The notes beneath the pieces were generated by a model that saw only the letters and a program-made list of their open reading frames with translations, was not told the DNA's origin and ran no database searches. From NCBI GenBank assembly GCA_017450215.1, contig JAFSVH010000063.1, positions 1-64,000 of the forward strand: a DNA stretch of 64,000 bases, read 5' to 3'. Shown piece after piece: positions 18,770 through 27,240 of this stretch. Position 1 is the stretch's first letter; every line of letters starts with the position of its first letter. The position numbers and the translations under genes are program-made. The DNA comes from Bacilli bacterium. Lineage in GTDB: Bacteria > Bacillota_I > Bacilli_A > ML615J-28 > CAG-698.

Positions 18770-19954
18770 ATGCTTTATAACAATTTTAAAGAATGCAAAA
18801 TATCTAGATTAGGCTTTGGTCTAATGCGACTTCCTGTAAATAGTGATGGTACTATTAATAAGAAAGAAACTGAAAAAATGATTGATTATGCAATCGCACA
18901 TGGTGTAAATTATTTTGACACTGCTTGGCCATATCATGGTGGAATGAGTGAAATCATCTGCTCTCAAATATTAAATAAATATCCTAGAGATTCCTACTTC
19001 CTTGCAACAAAGTTTCCAGGTCATCAAATAATATCTAATATGAATGTACAAGAAATCTTTGAAGAGCAATTAAAGAAATGTAATACAACTTACTTTGATT
19101 TCTATCTTCTTCATAATGTTTATGAAGGTTCAATAGATAGATATTTAGATAAAGAATTAAATATTATTCCATATTTAATTGAACAAAAAAAGAAAGGAAG
19201 AATAAAGCATTTAGGTTTTTCTAGTCATGGTGATTTAGATATTATAAAAAGAATAATTGATTTATATCCTAATGATTTAGAATTCTGTCAACTTCAAATC
19301 AATTATGTTGATTGGACATTACAAAAAGCCAAAGAGAAATATGATTATATCACTTCTTTAGGTTTAGGTGTTTGGGTAATGGAAACAGTAAGAGGCGGTA
19401 AGCTTGCAACACTAGATAGTGAATTTAGAGATAAACTAAAAGCAAGAAGAAAAGATGAATCCATTCCTTCTTGGGCTTTAAGATTTATCTTAAAGTTAGA
19501 GAATGTGAAAGTAATGTTATCTGGAATGAGTAGTTATGAACAAATGATAGATAATATTAAAACAATGGAAAACGATAAACCTTTGACTGATGAAGAATTT
19601 ATTTTTTTAATTGAACTTGGTAAAGAATTATCATATGGCATTCCATGTACATCTTGTAAATATTGTACTAGTGGTTGTCCTAAGGGATTAAACATTCCAA
19701 GATTATTATCATTTTATAATGATCTAAAATATCAAAAAAATATCATAAATGTATCAATGAAAATTGAAGCACTAGAAAAAGAAAAACAACCTTCTGCCTG
19801 TATATCATGTAAAAAATGTACAACCATTTGCCCTCAAAAAATAGACATTCCAAAATATCTTCATCTTTTAGCAGATGAAATAGAAAGAATGCCTAAATGG
19901 CTTGATGTGTGTAAGCAAAGAGAGGAAGCAAACAAAAAAGCTAAATTAGATTAA
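18770..19954 (+). CDS. Aldo/keto reductase with C-terminal 2[4Fe-4S] domain
   Basis: The 394-residue protein has the AKR barrel start GFGLMRLP and FDTAWPYHGG (catalytic Asp/Tyr), ATKFPG (Lys) and FYLLHN (His). Its C-terminus has two ferredoxin Cys clusters, CTSCKYCTSGCP and CISCKKCTTICP. This is the predicted Fe-S aldo/keto reductase family (COG1453), cytoplasmic, with unknown natural substrate. GAAGG precedes the ATG and TATAAT lies at 18739-18744, with only a weak -35. It is the only plus-strand gene between the left edge and 20.8 kb and is followed by a shared terminator. Confidence 0.9.
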   Translation: MLYNNFKECKISRLGFGLMRLPVNSDGTINKKETEKMIDYAIAHGVNYFDTAWPYHGGMSEIICSQILNKYPRDSYFLATKFPGHQIISNMNVQEIFEEQLKKCNTTYFDFYLLHNVYEGSIDRYLDKELNIIPYLIEQKKKGRIKHLGFSSHGDLDIIKRIIDLYPNDLEFCQLQINYVDWTLQKAKEKYDYITSLGLGVWVMETVRGGKLATLDSEFRDKLKARRKDESIPSWALRFILKLENVKVMLSGMSSYEQMIDNIKTMENDKPLTDEEFIFLIELGKELSYGIPCTSCKYCTSGCPKGLNIPRLLSFYNDLKYQKNIINVSMKIEALEKEKQPSACISCKKCTTICPQKIDIPKYLHLLADEIERMPKWLDVCKQREEANKKAKLD

Positions 19955-20031
19955 AACATCAGTTCAAAACGAGATTTTTTATTTTAAATTCAAAAACTAA
20001 AAAGAAACCCTAAATAATAATTGAATAAAAA

Positions 20032-20062
20032 AAGCATATGTGCATTTTTCGCACATATGCTT
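20032..20062. terminator. Bidirectional terminator between convergent genes
   Basis: AAGCATATGTGC and GCACATATGCTT form a perfect 12-bp stem with a 7-nt loop. A-run and T-run flanks can serve the reductase (plus) and the membrane protein at 20187 (minus). Confidence 0.85.
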
Positions 20063-20186
20063 ATTTTTCGTTCATATTTATCACAATAATATTTATTAAG
20101 TTCATTTTAATTCATTATAAATTCAACCCTCTGACAAAGCCCAAATTCACCATTTATTAAAAAATCATTACGACTTCATCATATAT

Positions 20187-20636
20187 TTATTCTTCTTCAG
20201 TTTTAACTTCTTCTTGTCTTGCTTTATCACTATTTATTCTTGAGATTGTGAAAACAAATCTCAAACTGCAAGTAAACAAGAATTCAAGTAGTGCAAAGAA
20301 TAAAGCCCACCAAATTGTGAACCAGCCTGTAATTAATATGAATATAATATTACATATAAATACTAAACCAGTAGCAATACCAATTCTAGCAATATCATTT
20401 AATTTGATTTTAAATAAATCAATTAAATATATTCCAAAAATAAAATATAAACCTATATTTAAGAATTCTAATCCTAATGCATAAAATGAAATATAATATC
20501 CATAATCAACAATAGAATTCTCTTTTCCTGGCATTAATAATGTAGCAATATTCATAGATAAAAATACAGTACATATATCAAATATAACAATGCCAATTAA
20601 TTTCCAATTAATTTTTAATTTCCAATTAATTTTCAT
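20187..20636 (-). CDS. Stand-alone four-TM domain related to PglF/CapD N-termini
   Basis: The 149-residue protein has four hydrophobic helices and a charged C-terminus. It lines up along its length with residues 1-135 of the dehydratase encoded at 24321: IFGIYLIDLFK against IFKIYRISLKY, then ..IGIATGLVF.., and LRFVFTISR against LRFGYRIL. It lacks the Rossmann catalytic part. The N-terminus carries an in-frame duplication (KINWKL twice). GAGG precedes the ATG. It may be a free membrane partner or a stable remnant. It is open and has a terminator, so I treat it as a gene. Confidence 0.7.
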   Translation of the reverse strand: MKINWKLKINWKLIGIVIFDICTVFLSMNIATLLMPGKENSIVDYGYYISFYALGLEFLNIGLYFIFGIYLIDLFKIKLNDIARIGIATGLVFICNIIFILITGWFTIWWALFFALLEFLFTCSLRFVFTISRINSDKARQEEVKTEEE

Positions 20637-20856
20637 ATAAGCCTCATATCTTTTTTAAATCTATTTATAACATTATACAATATAAACTTAAAAAATGCAA
20701 TTTTCTAATAATCTTTAATTATAATAGTTATAATATTAATTTGTACCTTATCTATTATTAATTTCAATTTTGTTTACTTTTAAAACTATTCAATTACTAT
20801 TTAGTTTATTTTGATGATACTTGTGATATAACAAATAAAAAGTTGAGGTGTTTATT

Positions 20857-21129
20857 ATGAATAATACTTCAAACGTTAGTTTCAGAATTGATTCTGAATT
20901 AAAAAAACAAGCTGATGCTTTATTCCAAAACTTAGGCTTAAATATGACTACTGCTTTTAATATATTTCTACGTCAATCAGTTAGAAAAGGAAGAATTCCC
21001 TTTGATGTAACTATTAATGTTCCAAATAGTGAAACCATCGAAGCAATGATTGAATCATTAAAATTATTAAGCGATCCAAACACTAAAGCATATAATGTAG
21101 AAGATGCATTGAAAGAGTTGAAGGCATAA
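20857..21129 (+). CDS. RelB/DinJ-family antitoxin
   Basis: The 90-residue protein starts with the ribbon-helix-helix segment VSFRIDSELKKQADALF and continues with LGLNMTTAFNIFLRQSVRKG and RIPFD, the classic DinJ/RelB pattern. It would bind its operator and neutralise a YafQ/RelE-type mRNase. The ATG at 20857 is chosen because GAGGTG lies 6 nt upstream; a GTG at 20848 falls inside that site. The toxin reading frame that follows 2 bp later is truncated, so the antitoxin appears orphaned. Confidence 0.9.
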   Translation: MNNTSNVSFRIDSELKKQADALFQNLGLNMTTAFNIFLRQSVRKGRIPFDVTINVPNSETIEAMIESLKLLSDPNTKAYNVEDALKELKA

Positions 21130-21131
21130 TT

Positions 21132-21206
21132 ATGTATAAAGTTATTTGGTCTAACAAGTTTAATAAAGATTATAAACTAGCTATAAACCATGATTACATT
21201 ATCTAG
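21132..21206 (+). pseudogene. Truncated YafQ/RelE-type toxin
   Basis: Only 24 codons remain, starting MYKVIWSNKFNKDYKLAI, the usual start of YafQ-family toxins. The frame ends at TAG, and the following DNA encodes no RelE-like core. The catalytic part is gone. Confidence 0.75.
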
Positions 21207-21238
21207 GCCTAATAATATTATAATTTATTTATATAAAT

Positions 21239-21270
21239 AAAAGATAATCAATTATAATTGATTATCTTTT
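21239..21270. terminator. Bidirectional terminator
   Basis: A 14-bp AT-rich perfect stem (AAAAGATAATCAAT / ATTGATTATCTTTT) with a 4-nt loop lies between the toxin relic and the convergent defence pair. Confidence 0.75.
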
Positions 21271-21298
21271 TTGTCTTTGCAAAGTGTTTCACAATATA

Positions 21299-21835
21299 TT
21301 AACAATTTATTATTTCTTTTAGTGTTAGTTGATTATCTTTATGAGATTTACCATGTTTTTTTACATACAAATTAATCAAATTGATTATTTCTTCATTTGT
21401 CATACTATTAAAACATTCTTTCACAAAAGATGCTTGCTTCTTATATTTTCTATTATATTCTTTATAATATTCACTTGGTTTTTTAAATGATTTTACTTTC
21501 ATATAATCATCATATAGATTTTCATTTAATAGAAATAATATTTCAAATTCTGGTGTAGTTGATATATCATATTTACAATTAATCTTTTCAGGCAAGATTT
21601 CTTTTGGTATTTTTAATTTATCTGATAATTTATCGCCAATCCGATAAATATTTACTGTATCACCAATAGGCAACGATTGAATATTTCCAATTAATTGACC
21701 TGTTATCTGTCTAGCATGGTAGATTTCTTCCATTAATAATTGTTCTTTATTGAATTTTAAAATACCTCTATCTATTAATACATTAATAAAAGATAGTTCA
21801 TCAGATCCTTCAGTCATTATTAATACATAATTCAC
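21299..21835 (-). CDS. TOPRIM/RloB-like partner of AAA ATPase (defence pair 1)
   Basis: The 178-residue protein begins VLIMTEGSDELSFINVL, like the first strand and Glu of TOPRIM/RloB-type nucleases. DISTTPEFEILFLLNENLY followed by KPSEYYKEY recalls conserved parts of that group. It overlaps the ATPase gene by 26 bp, which implies a coupled pair. The start appears to be GTG with AAGGAG about 11 nt upstream. By analogy with RloA/RloB, OLD and AbiL pairs it would be the nuclease arm of an anti-phage or abortive-infection module. The exact family is uncertain. Confidence 0.65.
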   Translation of the reverse strand: MNYVLIMTEGSDELSFINVLIDRGILKFNKEQLLMEEIYHARQITGQLIGNIQSLPIGDTVNIYRIGDKLSDKLKIPKEILPEKINCKYDISTTPEFEILFLLNENLYDDYMKVKSFKKPSEYYKEYNRKYKKQASFVKECFNSMTNEEIINLINLYVKKHGKSHKDNQLTLKEIINC

Positions 21836-22991
21836 TCGCTAAATTTCTCCTTACTTCTAACACTTGCTTATAATTTAGAGCTGTATTAAAAACATTATTA
21901 TCAAATTGCTTACTCTTTAATAACTCCGTTCTAACATCATAATCAGAATATAAATTATTTGAAGTTATTTTTCCATTTATTTTGTGAGCAATGAAAATTC
22001 CATCTCTTCTACTTAAATAATCTAGTATCTCAATATAATGAGTACTAAACAACAGTTGAGCTCCTTTATTATTTATTTTTGCATCATTGAATAAAAACAA
22101 TAAATTAAAAACTAAATTTTTTTGGAAACAATTCTCTATTTCATCAACTATAAACACTTTACCATATTTTAATGCATTTATGCACCTAATAAACAATTCA
22201 ACACCCCTAAATGTACCAGCTGATAATATTGAGACAAGTTCTGAATTAGACATTAATATTTCTTCTTCTCCTGCTCTTTTAAAGTATACATGATCACTAT
22301 TATCATATTTGATATATTCAATACTATCATCCAATAATTTAATTATTGAAGAAACTAACTTATTATCACAACTATTCAAACTCGTAAAAAAAGTATCTCT
22401 AACAATTATTTCACTAAAATTCGTAATATTGTTATTGTTGAAGCAATCAACAATAACATTACTATTTGTTATTTTAGTAATAGCTGATGTGTCATATAAT
22501 GATAAATCAAATAATTCACTTATATCTTCACCATTACTATATATTAAATTTATGTTACTTACGCCACGAGCTTTATCATATTTTAATTTAAATAATCTTT
22601 CTTCTTTGATTGGCGAATATTTATTAACTAAAGATGCTTTATTTAAATCTATTTTTTCTAATGAGAAATAATAATTATATAAATAACTATCAAGATAAAA
22701 TAAAACTTCAATTTCGATTTCTTCTTTATTAAAATCCCTTGGTATATATTCCCATCTTCCTGTTTGTATAAATATTAATATTTTTAAAAGTAATGATAGA
22801 ATTGTTGATTTACCAGATGAGTTTCCACCAACGAAAGCAATACTTCTAAATGCATATAATCCTTTATCTATTTCAAACATTTCTTTTTCTTTATCTTCTT
22901 GATAAACTCTAGTTCTAGCAGTAAGATCTAATTCAAAATTATCTTCTAATAATTTAAATCCAGTAACTTTTATTTTTAGTAGATTAAGCAT
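21810..22991 (-). CDS. AAA ATPase of ABC/SMC type (defence pair 1)
   Basis: The 393-residue protein has Walker A GGNSSGKST (55-63), an ABC-type signature region near LVSILSAGTFRGVELF, Walker B FIVDEIENCF and LFSTHYIEILD as the switch His. This is the AAA_15/AAA_21 overcoming-lysogenization-like group found with TOPRIM or RloB-like nucleases. The ATG at 22991 follows GGAGG by 8 nt; the frame upstream to 23006 includes that site. A relic of a close homolog's C-terminus is at 58885-59013. Confidence 0.85.
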   Translation of the reverse strand: MLNLLKIKVTGFKLLEDNFELDLTARTRVYQEDKEKEMFEIDKGLYAFRSIAFVGGNSSGKSTILSLLLKILIFIQTGRWEYIPRDFNKEEIEIEVLFYLDSYLYNYYFSLEKIDLNKASLVNKYSPIKEERLFKLKYDKARGVSNINLIYSNGEDISELFDLSLYDTSAITKITNSNVIVDCFNNNNITNFSEIIVRDTFFTSLNSCDNKLVSSIIKLLDDSIEYIKYDNSDHVYFKRAGEEEILMSNSELVSILSAGTFRGVELFIRCINALKYGKVFIVDEIENCFQKNLVFNLLFLFNDAKINNKGAQLLFSTHYIEILDYLSRRDGIFIAHKINGKITSNNLYSDYDVRTELLKSKQFDNNVFNTALNYKQVLEVRRNLASELCINND

Positions 22992-23043
22992 TGTGTTTTC
23001 CTCCATTTAGTCAATAAGAGTATAACATATTGAAGACATTATG

Positions 23044-23193
23044 TCAACCACTCAAACATTTTTTTTGTTTTAGTGATTGTGAGATTTGATTTGCAATTAT
23101 AAAAAAATGGGATTTAGAGCGTTCATTATTATTAACAATAAAATTATTTTCTCTAGCTATTTTTATTACCTCACTTTTTCTATATTTAAACAT
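23044..23193 (-). CDS. Small ORF coupled to abiEi, unknown
   Basis: A 49-codon frame starts at an ATG overlapping the abiEi stop (GATGTTTAA) and begins MFKYRKSEVIKIAREN. The position is where an AbiEii toxin would start, but the frame is far too short and I see no nucleotidyltransferase motif. It may be a remnant of the lost partner or a chance frame. Confidence 0.35.
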   Translation of the reverse strand: MFKYRKSEVIKIARENNFIVNNNERSKSHFFIIANQISQSLKQKKCLSG

Positions 23194-23947
23194 CCAAGCC
23201 TCCTACCTTATCTATTAAAGATCCAAGATATTCATATCCATATAATCCCCATTCCTTTATAAACTTAAGCTTCTTTATTTCAGAATAAGATAAATATCCA
23301 TAATTTAATACATTAGATTTTTCCTTACAAAAATTAAAAAAAACATTTGTAATATTTAAATCATTTTTAAAATAAGATAAAATGTATCCAACTTTACGAT
23401 AGAGTAGGTCTTTATCGTAATAATTAAGCATCGCTTTAATCTTATCCTCATTTATATGTTGTACAAGACTTATACATTTTATTAACTCTTCTACATCCAT
23501 TGATTTACCTAAAAGATTAATTGAATCCACTATCGTGCGTTCAATTGATGTTACTTTTACACCTTGGATATAATCAATTTGATTATTGTTATTAGAAATA
23601 AAGCATCGGTATCTATAATCATTATATTCTAATTCAGTAAATCGCTTAGAAGACATAACTTGAACATCATAATAACTTTGATTCTAAAAGCCATAAAATT
23701 CAAAAGCACTATGAAGAGAAATAAATGCATCGTTAGTGATATGAGAAGCAATTACGAATCTACTCATTGAATCATCTTTTATAATTGGATCAATTATTGA
23801 ATATAGATTCTTTTTTATTCTACGTATCTGTCCTATTTTTATTAATCTTGATAGATATTTTTTTGTGTTCTCTTCATTCCCAATTAATTTGACTGCTTCA
23901 TTTAACGAAAATACTCCCATAGGAGCTAATGTTGAAAAATATTTCAT
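23186..23947 (-). pseudogene. AbiEi-type antitoxin gene interrupted by one in-frame TAG
   Basis: Both halves are in one frame. Residues 1-87 contain a winged-helix-like start, RLIKIGQIRRIKKNLYSI and SLHSAFEFYGF; a TAG follows; then NQSYYDVQVMSSKRF and SIERTIVDSINLLGK. The order matches AbiEi-type (type IV) antitoxins, where HSALEYYGL.NQ is continuous, so a single codon is lost. A good promoter lies upstream. No AbiEii toxin gene follows. It could be a fresh nonsense mutation, a sequencing error or readthrough. An internal ATG after the TAG could express the C-terminal half alone. Confidence 0.8.
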
Positions 23948-23963
23948 TTACTTACCTACTTTG

Positions 23964-23991
23964 TTTATAGATTATCTTGTAATTTTGTCAA
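23964..23991 (-). promoter_or_regulatory. Promoter of the abiEi pseudogene
   Basis: On the minus strand TTGACA is followed after 16 nt by TATAAA, and the abiEi ATG lies 17 bp below. The promoter looks intact although the gene is broken. Confidence 0.65.
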
Positions 23992-24037
23992 GTAAATGGA
24001 TGTATTATTCCACTTTCTTGCTATTTTTACAACATGA

Positions 24038-24058
24038 ACTAAATTTCTTGAATTTAGT
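24038..24058. promoter_or_regulatory. Inverted repeat upstream of abiEi promoter
   Basis: ACTAAATT / AATTTAGT with a 5-nt centre lies about 45 bp above the -35. AbiEi proteins bind inverted repeats in their own promoters, so this may be an operator. The rest of 23948-24320 is plain AT-rich DNA with no gene that I can support. Confidence 0.35.
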
Positions 24059-24320
24059 GCTTTTAATATTGTTTGCAGTTTATACAATATCAATATATAC
24101 ATTTTTAATACTATACCTAAAAATTAAATAAAGGATTTATTAATTTATAATAAAGATAAAACAAAAAAACTAAATTGCAAATACTAATAAAAGAAAATAT
24201 CATGTAATGATTTATTGTCCTTTTATATTAATATTTATCAATTTAGTTTTAAAATTACTTCTTTAAAAATAAATTATTTTTAAAATAATAATTATTTTTA
24301 TTACAATAATTTATTATTTT

Positions 24321-26177
24321 TTATTCTTTATTATATTTATAAGTACTTACTATTTCACTTATATATTTTCTCATATCACAGTTTTCATCATATGCTTCTT
24401 TATAAAGATTTGATAATTGATTATAGAATAATTCATCATCCATTTCTATTGGTTTACCAATATGAATAAGTTTATTCTTAGTGTTTGTTAAGCCTTCTTC
24501 TGCCATTAGCATTTCTTCATACATCTTTTCACCAGGTCTTAAGCCTGTGATTTTAATCTTTATATCTACATCAGGTTCAAAGCCACTTAACTTAATTAAA
24601 TTATAAGCTAAATCATAGATCTTGACAGGTTCACCCATGTCAAGAACAAAGATTTCACCACCATGGGCATAAGCACCAGCTTGAAGCACTAATGATACTG
24701 CTTCAGGTATCGTCATAAAATATCTGATGATATCTTTATGAGTTACTGTGACTGGACCACCATTTTCAATTTGTTTTTTGAATAATGGTATTACACTACC
24801 ATTACTTCCTAATACATTACCAAATCTTACGGCAACAAAGTCAGTTTCACTCTTTCTAGCGTATGATTGAACAATCATCTCACAAATTCTCTTTGATGCA
24901 CCCATTACATTAGTTGGATTAACTGCTTTATCTGTTGAAATCAAGATGAACTTTTCAACATTGTATTTATCACTCATTTCAACACAATTAAGTGTACCAA
25001 ATACATTATTCTTAATTGCTTCATTAGGGCTTGTTTCCATTAGTGGCACATGCTTATGTGCAGCAGCATGGAAAACAACATTTGGACGGTATTTATTAAA
25101 TACATCATCAATTTTGTTTCTGTCTCTGACAGAAGCGATTAATGCGATTATTTTTACATCAGGTAAATTCATCTTCAATTCTTGTTCTATTTGATAAGCA
25201 TTATTTTCATATATATCAAGAATTATTAATAATTTTGGTTTATGTGTAGCAATTTGTCTACACAATTCAGATCCAATAGATCCACCACCACCAGTAACCA
25301 TTACTATTTTATTTTCAATATAACCTAAGATTTCATCTAAGTTTACCTTAATCTCTTCTCTACCTAATAAGTCCCCAATTTCAACATCTCTAACTTGACC
25401 TAAAGATACTTTACCATCAATGATTTGACCCATTCCAGGTATTACTTTAACTTTACATCTTGTCTCTTTACATTTATTAATTATTCTATTCATTGCTTCA
25501 CGAGAAGCTGAAGCAATGGTAATGAATATTTCATCAATGTTCTCATTATCACATATATCAGGTATACTATCAATTCCACCTAATACTTTAATACCAATAA
25601 TTCTATGTCCAACCTTACTTTCATCATCATCAACGAAGCATATAGGATATACATCTAAAGAATTGTTGTTAATCATTTCTCTAGCAATAATAATTCCAGC
25701 TTCACCAGCACCAACTAGTAATACTCTCTTTTTTCTTTTAAAAGCATCACCTGATAATTTTTGTTTTGTATTGCTTGTTAGTATCCTATACCCAAATCTC
25801 AATATGCAAGTAAAGAATCCACTAATAATAGTATAACAACAAGCCCATGAAATACTTAATAAATCTTTACCAGACCATCTAGCACTAATAATAGTAATAA
25901 AATTAATGGCAAACACTATTGCACTAGATAATCCAATTATTACTGCTTCATGCACACTTGCATATTTTAAACTTATTCTATATATTTTAAATATAATATA
26001 TATAAGAATATGAACTGCTGATAAAATTAAAAAATACCAATAAAATTTTTCAATTTGACTTGCAAAAGTATCTAATTCACGATTAAGCAATAAACAAGAT
26101 AAGATAGATGCAACAAAAAAAGAACAATAATCATATATTAATACTAATGTTAATCTAAAATTCCGCGATTTACTCAT
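24321..26177 (-). CDS. Membrane nucleotide-sugar 4,6-dehydratase, PglF/CapD type
   Basis: This 618-residue protein has four N-terminal membrane helices (about 10-130), a first Rossmann segment (VLLVGAGEAGIII) and a second SDR core with VTGGGGSIGSELCRQ, VFHAAAHKHVPLME, ISTDKAVNPTNVMGASKR and GLRPGEKMYEE. This is the long PglF/CapD/EpsC family, which makes UDP-2-acetamido-2,6-dideoxy-4-hexulose from UDP-GlcNAc at the inner membrane face, often for bacillosamine-type sugars. It overlaps the 114-residue gene at 26170 by 8 bp. It may have belonged to the 34-54 kb sugar locus before the accessory DNA between them was acquired. Confidence 0.92.
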   Translation of the reverse strand: MSKSRNFRLTLVLIYDYCSFFVASILSCLLLNRELDTFASQIEKFYWYFLILSAVHILIYIIFKIYRISLKYASVHEAVIIGLSSAIVFAINFITIISARWSGKDLLSISWACCYTIISGFFTCILRFGYRILTSNTKQKLSGDAFKRKKRVLLVGAGEAGIIIAREMINNNSLDVYPICFVDDDESKVGHRIIGIKVLGGIDSIPDICDNENIDEIFITIASASREAMNRIINKCKETRCKVKVIPGMGQIIDGKVSLGQVRDVEIGDLLGREEIKVNLDEILGYIENKIVMVTGGGGSIGSELCRQIATHKPKLLIILDIYENNAYQIEQELKMNLPDVKIIALIASVRDRNKIDDVFNKYRPNVVFHAAAHKHVPLMETSPNEAIKNNVFGTLNCVEMSDKYNVEKFILISTDKAVNPTNVMGASKRICEMIVQSYARKSETDFVAVRFGNVLGSNGSVIPLFKKQIENGGPVTVTHKDIIRYFMTIPEAVSLVLQAGAYAHGGEIFVLDMGEPVKIYDLAYNLIKLSGFEPDVDIKIKITGLRPGEKMYEEMLMAEEGLTNTKNKLIHIGKPIEMDDELFYNQLSNLYKEAYDENCDMRKYISEIVSTYKYNKE

Positions 26178-26514
26178 ATTTCTTATTCCTAATTTCCCCC
26201 ATTAATTTTTCAACTTCTTTATAATAATTAATATTATCTTTAATCCATATATTAAATTCACTTACATCATCTAAATCACATAATTTACCATCATTATCAA
26301 CATGAGAATAATAATATTGAACTAATACAATTTTATCATTATCAAGTATCATATTATCTATATAATTATCATAATTATCAAAATTAGAAATTTCATCAAA
26401 AAATTCATTCCATTTCTCTTTTTCTTCTTTTGTAATGTGATTAATCACATTATCAAAATAGAACTCTTGAATATAAGCTACTACTTTCTTTTGTATAAAA
26501 TCATGACGCCTCAT
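26170..26514 (-). CDS. Small protein with YYSHVDNDG domain
   Basis: The 114-residue soluble protein shares a whole-length pattern with the first 108 residues of the HAD protein at 11301: KWNEFFDE, VQYYYSHVDNDGKLCDLDDV and YYKEV align with the HAD protein's QWECFFDV, LQYIYSHIDNEGNNCRVQDL and YFRQI. GAGGTGAATT precedes the ATG. It is co-transcribed with the PglF-type dehydratase. The domain is unknown to me. Its use both alone and fused suggests a portable regulatory or binding module. Confidence 0.75.
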   Translation of the reverse strand: MRRHDFIQKKVVAYIQEFYFDNVINHITKEEKEKWNEFFDEISNFDNYDNYIDNMILDNDKIVLVQYYYSHVDNDGKLCDLDDVSEFNIWIKDNINYYKEVEKLMGEIRNKKYE

Positions 26515-26609
26515 AATTCACCTCATATAATATTATACACTATTTTATTTATAAAGTAATGTTTATTTGTATTTTACAATTAATAATGACAACAATTCAT
26601 ATAAATTTT

Positions 26610-26634
26610 TGGGGCATTTCCTATTTTTGCCCCA
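26610..26634 (+). terminator. Terminator-like hairpin in gene-free DNA
   Basis: TGGGGCA / TGCCCCA with an 11-nt loop is followed on the plus strand by TTTGTTTATAT. No plus-strand gene precedes it, so it may end an unseen transcript or be left over from deleted DNA. Confidence 0.4.
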
Positions 26635-26762
26635 TTTGTTTATATCTAATATCCTATTATATTTATATTCTTTTATACAAATAATTGTTTAATCCAATTT
26701 ATATATAATTATAATTTATGATCTTAATCAAACACTATTGATTATACTATATACCAAACCTC

Positions 26763-26879
26763 GAGGATTTTTAGTTGTAATAAACTTTCTGAATATAAAC
26801 AGCGCCTTAACTGACGAACCTAATGCTTATATCATAATTACCTTTCTTAATTGCTTTTTATGCAGAAGTTAAAATCCTC
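26763..26879. other. Long-range closed structured region in a 726-bp gene gap
   Basis: GAGGATTTT at the left pairs with AAAATCCTC at the right, closing about 99 nt. It contains the only G+C-richer stretch of the gap (AACAGCGCCTTAACTGACG). There is no ORF of note. It could be an ncRNA on either strand, but I do not recognise a known riboswitch, 6S or T-box consensus. Confidence 0.35.
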
Positions 26880-26924
26880 AGCACTAACCACGTAAAATAC
26901 TACTTCAATTTCATATAATAAAAA

Positions 26925-26988
26925 ACCACCTTTAGTATTAGCTAAGGCACAGGTATCAATTGACATGGTGCTTAGTTTCCAAGGTGGT
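26925..26988 (-). terminator. Two-tier hairpin with minus-strand T-run
   Basis: An outer stem (ACCACCTT / AAGGTGGT) and an inner stem (CTAAGGCAC / GTGCTTAG, one bulge) enclose a TCAATTGA core. On the minus strand TTTTTTATTA follows, so it can terminate transcription arriving from the NYN/KAP region. Confidence 0.55.
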
Positions 26989-27111
26989 ATTTTATAAATA
27001 ATCAAGAAAAATTAAATAAATTATTGATTCAATCTATTCTTACTATTAATGATACTTCATTTTATGGAATTTATTTTTTTTATTCACTATTTATTTAGAT
27101 TGTAACTTATT

Positions 27112-27208
27112 AAGCTAGTAGACCACCAGCTTCAAATATACTAAAGTACTCGCTTCTATCCCTCACTCGGGGATTTACATAAAAATTACATTTTTGTAAC
27201 TTTTATGT
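27112..27208 (-). mobile_element. Possible IS605/IS607-type right end or guide-RNA scaffold relic
   Basis: Read on the minus strand, three hairpins follow each other: ACATAAAAGTTACA with TGTAATTTTTATGT; ATCCC with GGGAT around CGAGTGA; and AAGCT with AGCTT around GGTGGTCTACT. The order, the GGGATAGAAGC phrase and the compact spacing resemble the 3' ends of TnpB-type elements that act as omega RNA scaffolds. No tnpA or tnpB frame is present. The NYN gene just upstream is C-terminally short, which would fit an insertion followed by deletion. The identification is by memory of pattern only. Confidence 0.3.
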
Positions 27209-27240
27209 TGTTTTAGATATTAACAAAAAAGTATGATGGT

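Noticed and set aside
26761-26990. T-box or known metabolite riboswitch
   Set aside because: I could not match a T-box AGGGTGG-type bulge, a specifier loop, or known aptamer consensus, and no matching gene lies downstream.
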